Below, piece after piece: positions 57,369 to 64,000 of a DNA stretch of 64,000 nt (position 1 is its first letter; the number at the start of each line of letters is the position of its first letter). The translations under genes were made by a program, and so were the position numbers. The notes below the pieces were generated by a model, which saw only the letters and a program-made list of their open reading frames with translations, was not told the DNA's origin and ran no database searches. This stretch comes from Cololabis saira (taxonomy: Eukaryota; Chordata; Actinopteri; Beloniformes; Belonidae): the NCBI RefSeq assembly GCF_033807715.1, contig NC_084610.1, positions 1,232,001 through 1,296,000 on the forward strand, read 5' to 3'.

Positions 57369-57649
57369 TGTGGAGGGTTTTCTTCTTAAACTTTGCTGCT
57401 TTGATCCCCGAGTTTGCATCAGGACAAACAAGAGCCGCTCGGCTCCGTGCGTTTCCACAAACGAGCCGATGTTTCACACAAATCGAGCCCATATGGAGGG
57501 ATCTGATGCTGAACATTTACATCTTACTGCTGCAAACATTTTTATTTTATTAAATGGGCTGTTTTGTGCTGGTTTTAGTTTAGTTTTGTTGTTTTCTCCC
57601 CCGCTTGAGTGCAACACGAGATGACCGTCATGTTGAACTTTCATTCCTC
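57369..57649 (+). repeat. 280-bp direct duplication, copy 1
   Basis: From TGTGGAGGGTTTTCTTCTTA to TGTTGAACTTTCATT this matches 58051-58327 in the same orientation. I count about nine substitutions and one 4-base indel. It is not a transposon I recognise: no inverted ends, tail or target duplication. It is probably single-copy DNA duplicated locally. Confidence 0.93.
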
Positions 57650-57764
57650 GATGAAAAGTCTTGTATCAGCCTTAGAATGAAGACAACACATGCTGCATGT
57701 AGCTATAGTTATAACTGGGTAATGTCTTTCCACATGACTCTTTTTGTTACACGAATCTATGGAA
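57650..57764. other. Short unique spacer
   Basis: About 115 bases between duplication copy 1 and the truncated palindromic element. Confidence 0.4.
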
Positions 57765-58050
57765 GAGTATTAGGGCCAGGCAGGAGAAAAATGAAAATAA
57801 TATTTTAGAGGAAGATTTTTTTTCATTATGCACTTTGAGAAAAAAGTCAAAATTTCGAGAAAAAGGTCGACATGTCGAGAAAAAAGTGGAAATGTCGAGA
57901 AAAAAAGTGGAAATGTTGAGAAAAAAAGTGGAAAAGTCGAGAATAATGTTGAAGTACAATCTCGAAAAAAAAGGTCGAAATGTCAAGGAAATAGTCAAAA
58001 TTTCGTGAAAAAAGTCGAAATGTTGAGAAAAAAGTTGAAATGTTGAAAAA
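57765..58050 (+). mobile_element. Palindromic element, left half only
   Basis: GAGTATTAGGGCCAGGCAGG and the following GAGAAAAAAGTCGAAATG-type subrepeats match the left half of the element at 34826-35406. The right half and terminal inverted repeat are absent. The sequence switches at 58051 directly to the second copy of the 280-bp duplication, so the truncation and duplication share one breakpoint. Confidence 0.85.
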
Positions 58051-58327
58051 TGTGGAGGGTTTTCTTCTTAAACTTTGCTGCTTTGATCCCCGAGTTTGCA
58101 TCAGGACAAACAAGAGCCGCTCGGCTCCGTGCGTTTCCACAAACGACCCGACGTTTCACACGAATGGAGTCCATATGGATCTGATGCTGAACATTTACAT
58201 CTTAGTGCTGCAAACATTTTTATTTTATTAAATGGACTGTTTTGTGCTGGTTTTAGTCTAGTTTTGTTGTTTTCTCCCCCGCTTGAGTGCAACACGAGAT
58301 GACCGTGATGTTGAACTTTCATTTCTC
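58051..58327 (+). repeat. 280-bp direct duplication, copy 2
   Basis: Second copy of 57369-57649, offset 682 bp. It starts abruptly at the break of the palindromic element and ends within TTTCAT. See copy 1. Confidence 0.93.
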
Positions 58328-59642
58328 ATATTTGAACAACTGCTGTCATTTTCAAGTCAGGACGTGATAACACGACAACATTTCTGATGAAAAAGTTTTG
58401 GGGGGAAAAAAAGCAGCTGCAAAAGTCTGATAATAGGAGAGAATTAGACAAAGCATGTGGCACTTGATTAATTTTAGCAGTTTGCGTTATGGAAATATTT
58501 TTGACAGTAATGATCCACATTATCCAACTCCACGAGACTCCATTTGTTTTTGCTTTTGTTCAGAATTGATTTGATCATTTCAGAGCTGCTTTCATCCATA
58601 TATGGATTTGCTAAATTTGAGAGAAAATATATTTTTCTGCTATTTGTCTTTTTTGCATGCATTAACTCAGCAAATGACACAGGACACAATGTGACACGAT
58701 ATATTCTCAATAAAATATTTCACCGTGCACATTTGGCCTGGGAAATGTGTTTGCTCGCCTCACAGTTGGTGCACTGCTCGCTATATCATAGACTTCAGAG
58801 CAATTAATGAAATTATGATGGAGAGCTTGAGTTAGTTCAGGCAAGCGTGCAGCATTTCCCCCCTGAGTATTTATGTCTTGATTTTGTGTGTATTTTGGTA
58901 AAGAGTGCAACTTTTCACTTGGCGGGACTCCTCTTAATGACCGTTGGCTGCCAAATGTTTCTTTAGAAGCCATAAACATCTTCGTTTTTTTTTTTTTTCT
59001 TCTTCTTCTTCCCACAGCCCGCTCCTTGGATATGCACAACAAAAATAACCGTCCTAACTTTATTCTGCGTCCAATCCAATTAGGAATAGTTGGAGAAGTT
59101 CATCAGTAACTGCCAGACGCTGCACTGTTCAGCCGGGGGCTGCCGAAGGGCAAAACCACGACGGCTCTCCAAACACTTAGAGGCAGAAAAATATGATTTC
59201 CTCGGCGATGTCGCAGCTGGATATGACCTCTAAAACACAACAATGCAATTACAGCGTTGCTAGAGAGAGTTGAGCAGATCTGATGGCTGGCCCGAGGCCG
59301 TGTGTTTGCAGTGAGGTGTCCTGATGATAGAGATACGGCGGGAGAGGTGCTCGGCTGGGTCATTAGAGGAGACGTTTTACTGACGTCACCTGCATCATCT
59401 CATTCTGTTTGTAAATCCTCAGAAAAAGGGGTAATTTCAGAGCTGGGTTCAGAGTAACCTGCAGCCTGGCTGCATCATCCATCCACAGGTTTGGTTGGTT
59501 TGTTTTTGCTTATTTTTACATACAAAAAACATTAAAAAAGTTTACGTAGATTCAGTAACTGTGATGGATAATGCCTAAAATCCCTCCAGGAGTTTTGAGG
59601 TGGCATTCTCCAGGAATGTGTACATTTAAAGATAACATTTCC
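58328..59642. other. Unique stretch, candidate conserved block
   Basis: No gene seen. The part 58530-59300 is repeat-free apart from a T/TTC tract at 58985-59013 and has blocks such as CAATCCAATTAGGAATAGTT near 59072-59091. Open frames on both strands (up to 111 codons) lack domains. Confidence 0.3.
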
Positions 59643-60060
59643 TTAGATAAAAAATAAGTATCCATACATGATACATGTCATACAAGTGAAATTGAAGAAG
59701 AAAAATGAATAACAAAGATAATGATACTTATAAGGACAATAGGGTAAAAAACACACCAAGAATATAACTCTAAAGAAAATAATGAATGGACCGGGTTCAT
59801 TTAGCAGACCATATGGAAAGTATTTTGTGTCCAAGAGAAGTGATTTCAGAGCCTTCTTAAATTTATGAGGAGACAAGTCACCTAGATATAATGGCAGAGA
59901 ATTGTAAGTCTTTAACTCTCTGAAGCCAATATTAAATTGAGTTTGGACTGTACGGGCTATTGGCGGTCGGAGGTCATTTGAACTGCGAGTGGAATAATTA
60001 TGGACCTGAGAATTATGCCTGAATAGGTTAAGAAAAAATAGGGGAAGGGTTCTCCCCAAT
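59643..60060 (-). mobile_element. LINE ORF2 C-terminus, 5'-truncated
   Basis: The 138-codon minus-strand frame reads NLFRHNSQVHNYSTRSSNDL, then RTVQTQFNIGFRELKTYNSL and HKFKKALKSLLLD. This matches the pattern of CR1/jockey-group retrotransposon ends (H-x-x-x-TR-S then Y-x-G or F-R-E-L, x-x-YNSLP, then FKxxLKxxLL). The last 60 residues are hydrophobic read-through of the decayed tail. No RT active site is present. Confidence 0.75.
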
Positions 60061-61624
60061 GAGCCATGAACAAATAGACCAAATTGAAGATGATTGACTT
60101 AAAAAAACAGGTTATTTCCATTTCTGTTGTGCTGGATGTGATTCCAATGCTAATACTGAAGCGGCGGGATCAGCTCAACATGTTCCTCCTTGTTGGGACG
60201 AGACTTTGACACAAGGTACCCCATGACAACCCGCTCCCTCTCCCCTTCCCTGGTCTGTAGGGGATCAGGACTCCAGCATGTGGCCCTGGTGGGGAGGGGG
60301 AGCTGTACGTTCCCCCAGGCCAGGGGCCGAGCTGATGGCTAAAGAGATGACTGACTGAGCTGGTGAGACGGGGCCCTGACGAGACGTCTGGACCGACAGG
60401 ACTCGGCCCGGTGCGTGTCTTGTTCAAAGGTTAAGGGCGTTATTAGGGGCATTGCTGGATTCAGAGGCTGGGAGCCGGGCCGATGGCCTGTGGTGTTTCC
60501 TCCGTGATTAGACCGGCCCGTCTGACTGGCCCGCTCATGAATCTCTGAGAGCTGAATACCAATGAGGTTGTTAGCGGGGAGTCCCGGTGGCTGTGTAGGT
60601 GGTACCAGGTTACAGCGGAGCCGGGTCTGTTGTTCTCCAGGGCTGATATCGTCACTTCATCCCTGATTCTCCCCCTGAATTTGAGAGGAATTAAAAAGCA
60701 ATATACGAATTTTGAAGCGTGAGCCGTAATAAGTCAAACGTGAAATCGTAAACGCGCTTCTCTGCTGGTCGTAATCATGTCCTTAAACAAAAACAGCGTT
60801 TTCATGATGAGACAAATGACTCAAAGAGCCGCTTTTCCCCTCGGTCGACGTGGCTCATTTAAGTTTTAATATAAAGCTTTTCAGTTCCTGTTTGTGACTT
60901 CACAGTTTCCCGCCGTGCGGCGTTGCTCCCACCTAGCGCGGGACGTAAACATCATCAAATTTATGCGAGCACAAGCCGGGAAATCAGGATGATTGTGATG
61001 GACAGCTGTCAGTAAGCTCAGTCAGATGAAGTTCATTATGTGCCATCATCATCTGCTCTGCATCTCCGACTCAGTCCACTCGCTTGAGTTTTGGTCTCAG
61101 CGTCCAGATCGGGAGCAGACGGCCTCACTCTCCTCAACCTCCAGCCAAATTAAAATCGAAACTCTTAATTACTCGGAGCGTTTGCTTTTGGCTGTCTGGA
61201 TACCCAAATGGTTTCAATCTCTGACACATTACTACTCAAGTCAGGCAGTCCTAATAAATGCTCTTGGAGGCTTTTCAGATTGCGTTTGGAGCCAGGTCTG
61301 GCAGATAACTTGTGCGCAGCAGTTAAAACTGGCATTGTTGCTCCATATTCTTTTTAGTGAAGTGACAGATGAGCTTCCTCGGATTTACACACCCGCTGTA
61401 GCAAATGTATGCACGGTGTATGTCCTCTTTTACTGGTGCTTGGAGCAATGCTTTAGTTGTGCAGGAAAAGAACTGCAGTTGAACCGTTTCGCATGTCTGT
61501 ATCCCCGTCACACTGGTCGTCATCACTGCTCGGATACATCAAATGGAAATGGGTAACACCTTGCAGCACCTGTGCGCTCATTTCTCTCAGTTTAACTTGT
61601 TTTACTTGTTCTTTCCTCAGATAT
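60061..61624. other. Long unique non-coding stretch
   Basis: No gene recognised in about 1.6 kb. A 176-codon plus-strand frame at 61026-61556 is the longest in unique sequence. It has no domain, no flanking splice context and high Cys/Ser content typical of chance frames, though it is the one open frame here worth a conservation check. Confidence 0.3.
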
Positions 61625-61760
61625 AGTCATTATTGTTGGTTAGGATTAGGCAACATAAGTCTCCTGATTAAGTTTAGGCCAAAAACTACTCGGTTATGAT
61701 TAAGCCACAAAGTCTTTAGTTAGGCAATGAGAACGGTTTCATCATCACGGTGCAGCACGT
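61625..61760 (+). repeat. Decayed GGTTAGG-type teleost repeat
   Basis: TTGGTTAGGATTAGGCAACA, GATTAAGTTTAGGCC, ACTCGGTTATGATTAAG and TTAGTTAGGCAATGA resemble, from memory, a common fish repeat of imperfect GGTTAGGTTTAGG phrases. Divergent copy; borders approximate. Confidence 0.5.
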
Positions 61761-62156
61761 CCGTCTTTCTCTGCTGCAACCATAACTGATTTCAGCCTTG
61801 CAGCAGTGGATGATCTTGTGTTGGGAGAGCTGATAGGTTTACTCAAGAGTGGCCGGGAAGGGGTCACTGCGAGGTCCAGTGGGCTGCTCTTCACGGGAGA
61901 TGACGCACCAGAACCCAAGAAGCCAGGTCTGAAACATTCAACGGTAGTCCTGTTGGAAACTGACTCATCTGGAAGGGTTGCCGGGGGGAAAGGTAATATC
62001 CTTCGGAGAGACGAGGCCTACCTCAATCCCAAATGCAGCGTTGCAGCAGAAACGCCCCGTCAAGCACAGTGGAGGAGGGTCGTGATGTGGAATCATTGAA
62101 TTCCTTACCAACCAGGAACAAATCCCTCTTTTATTGATTGTTTTCTCGTGAACTTC
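61761..62156. other. Unique non-coding stretch
   Basis: Nothing recognised. A 97-codon frame at 61806-62099 has no domain. Confidence 0.3.
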
Positions 62157-62492
62157 TAGCCCTAACCCAAACTCTAACCCTAACCCTAACTCTAACCCTA
62201 ACCCTAACTCTAACCCTAAGTCTAACCCTAATCCTAACCTTAACTCTAACCCTAACTCTAACTCTAACTCTAACCCTAACCCTAACTCTAACTCTAACCC
62301 TAACCCTAACCCTAACCCTAGCCCTAACCCTAACTCTAACCCTAACCCTAGCCCTAACCCTAGCCCTAACTCTAACCCTAACCCTAGCCCTAACCCTAAC
62401 TCTAACTCTAACTCTAACTCTATCTCTAACCCTAACCCTAGCCCTAACTCTAACCCTAGCCCTAACCCTAACCCTAGCCCTAACCCTAACCC
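62157..62492 (-). repeat. Interstitial telomere-like array, ~56 hexamers
   Basis: A 336-bp array of CCCTAA units (TTAGGG on the minus strand) mixed with CTCTAA and CCCTAG variants, plus rare CCTTAA and TCTATC. The variants are interspersed, not at one end. Unique sequence lies on both sides, so this is not a chromosome end in this window. Six-base units keep one frame open on each strand (LTLTLT and RVRVRV), which are artefacts. Confidence 0.96.
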
Positions 62493-64000
62493 GACGCATT
62501 TAAGACAGCCAGAGAGCGATGAAAGACATTATAAATGAAGGTAATAAGGATCCTGCCCACCGTACCAACTAACCCTCTCAAAACTAATTTAAATATTGGG
62601 TTAAACTGTCGAAATAACATAATTTGTACATCAAATGATCCCAAATGATGTCATGTTTTATCTGCTGCAGGGGCCCGAGTCCTGCACTGAAACTGAACCC
62701 AAACACGCATCGCCACGCTCCCGCAAGCTTCTCAGTCTCCATCTCTTTCTGAAGGCGGTGCGGAGAGACCCTCCACTCCTGCGCTTTCAGAACCACTGCA
62801 AATATTTGTGAAGGTGATTGGTTACGGCGCTGAAGTGCTCGCCTGAAGCCGGCGAGACCTTTTTGATTTGACACAAAATGCGAGATAATAATGAGCAGCA
62901 TGAGAACACGGGGGGGAGGCGAGTTTACTCGTGTGGGACTCCTCCGCTGATGAAAGCGCAGCGCCGCTACACCCTGAATTTGTGACAGGACCCCTTGAAA
63001 GTGAAAAACCCTTGTTTATCAATTTGTTTTTAACATCACAAAGATGAGACGACGTGCGTTGCAGAGGAGCCGGTTTGTTTTATCTCGCTTCAAAGCCCCC
63101 CCCCCCCTCTGATACAACCCACCACACTTTTTTTTTATGCTCTTCACCCTTTTTTATTTCAAGTGTGAAGTAAAGGTTTGCGTAAACATATGCAGAGCTT
63201 CGCCCCCTTGAAGAGAGAACAAGTCGTTGGATTCATGTCTGATTCTTTATCCTGTCTCTCGCCTTTCTTTCCCTCTCTTTTGAAAGAAACATCCCTCCAG
63301 GCATGTGTACACACTGAATAAGCCTGTTTTGACAAAGCAAGGTGGAAAGCAACGCGTGTAACAAGCTCGCTCTCTCCCTCTCCCTCCGTCGTCTTCCTCC
63401 TCAGCAGCTCTGTACTTTTTGAGAGGCCCTCCTTTCTCCGTCTTGACAGGGACAGCTCCCTGCCCGTTTGATGTCGGCTTGACGGTCAAGGATAATGGTG
63501 CGTCGTGGGACCGTTGTCATCCCCGTCAATAGGATGGCCGAGGGGGAGGAGAGGGGCCCCTTGTGAAGCTACCTTTTTTATTTCATTTCTGCCGCATTGT
63601 CTGGTCTCGCAGCTCGTGTTGGTCACTCAGGTTGCCGTTGCCGTAGCGCGTCCTTGCAGAGGCGTCGCACGCAAACCTGATTTCAAATGACGCCTTTGAT
63701 AATCCCCCTCTGAGCCCGTCTGCTCGCCCAAACTTCCCCGCACTTGCTCTCTTGTTATTCGTACGCTCACGTCTCCTCAATGTCAAACAAAGCCTTGATG
63801 AAAACTATGATCATCTTTTTTCTTTTCTTTTCTTTTTGTTTGGATTGGATCTAACAAGGATCCTTTTCTCTTTGATGTAATTAAGCTCCTGAGGCTTGAT
63901 CTGGGCGTCAGAGTTAATTTTTTTTCCCGAGCATCGCAGGGAGCTATCAGAAGACTTCAGATGTCAGGCTCCCTTTCAAGCTTCACGGCACCTCGTTTTT
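62493..64000. other. Unique non-coding stretch to window end
   Basis: No gene recognised. C run at 63098-63107, poly-T at 63128-63136. The block 63780-63960 (GATGTAATTAAGCTCCTGAG) may be a conserved element. Short open frames on both strands lack domains. Confidence 0.3.

Noticed and set aside
62157..62492. True chromosome end
   Set aside because: Unique sequence continues for 1.5 kb beyond and the units are mixed variants, so the array is interstitial.
62131..62503. RVRVRV and LTLTLT frames of ~120 codons
   Set aside because: Six-base telomere-like repeat keeps frames open on both strands.

Overview
This window looks like non-coding DNA from a ray-finned fish, probably a percomorph teleost. 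I find no host protein-coding exon, rRNA, tRNA, CRISPR array or bacterial-type operon. The organism call rests on the repeats: hAT, Tol2-like, Tc1, PIF/Harbinger-like and TA-flanked miniature transposons, CR1/L2-like non-LTR retrotransposon tails with short microsatellite ends, and the usual teleost (GT)n, (GAAA)n and (TA)n arrays. All long open frames I examined are either transposon remnants or by-products of tandem repeats whose unit length is not a multiple of three.

Layout, left to right. 1-12 kb: LINE tails at 2.0 kb (minus) and 6.2 kb (plus), a 731-bp foldback element with long inverted arms at 3.2-3.9 kb, an unclassified dispersed repeat at 4.5-5.1 kb abutting a 32-bp minisatellite, and mostly unique sequence after 7 kb. 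12-25 kb: two Tc1 transposase relics (12.6 and 19.1 kb), a TIR element at 18.2 kb, a CRE-palindrome MITE at 22.0 kb, and an inverted second copy of the 4.5-kb repeat at 22.9 kb. 25-46 kb: the most transposon-dense part, with three of four copies of a hAT family (TIR TAGGGATGGGCG), nested Harbinger-like, hAT-like and TA-type elements, and a 1.06-kb minisatellite of 11-bp units. 46-64 kb: LINE tails, a nested pair of hAT elements at 53.4-54.9 kb, a hAT copy inserted in a (TA)n tract, a 280-bp direct duplication, and a 336-bp interstitial telomere-like array at 62.2 kb.

Between the repeats lie long stretches of moderately GC-rich, repeat-free sequence with TAAT-rich and balanced-composition blocks (for example 8.3-9.2, 11.7-12.1, 20.2-21.0, 31.1-31.4, 32.8-33.1, 33.3-33.5 and 58.5-59.3 kb). 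Their look suggests conserved non-coding elements in a gene desert or a very large intron near a developmental gene. That is inference; only cross-species alignment can show it.

The best leads are: (1) the four-copy hAT family, three copies of which carry long (GAAA)n or (GGAA)n arrays, with two copies at different target sites sharing the same interruptions, so the microsatellite itself appears to have been mobilised; (2) a TIR element flanked by an 18-bp direct repeat; (3) CTCF-like motifs in both arms of a foldback MITE; (4) nested insertions whose order can be read from target-site duplications; and (5) a 280-bp duplication whose second copy starts exactly where a palindromic element is truncated. 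I do not see a new protein-coding system here.
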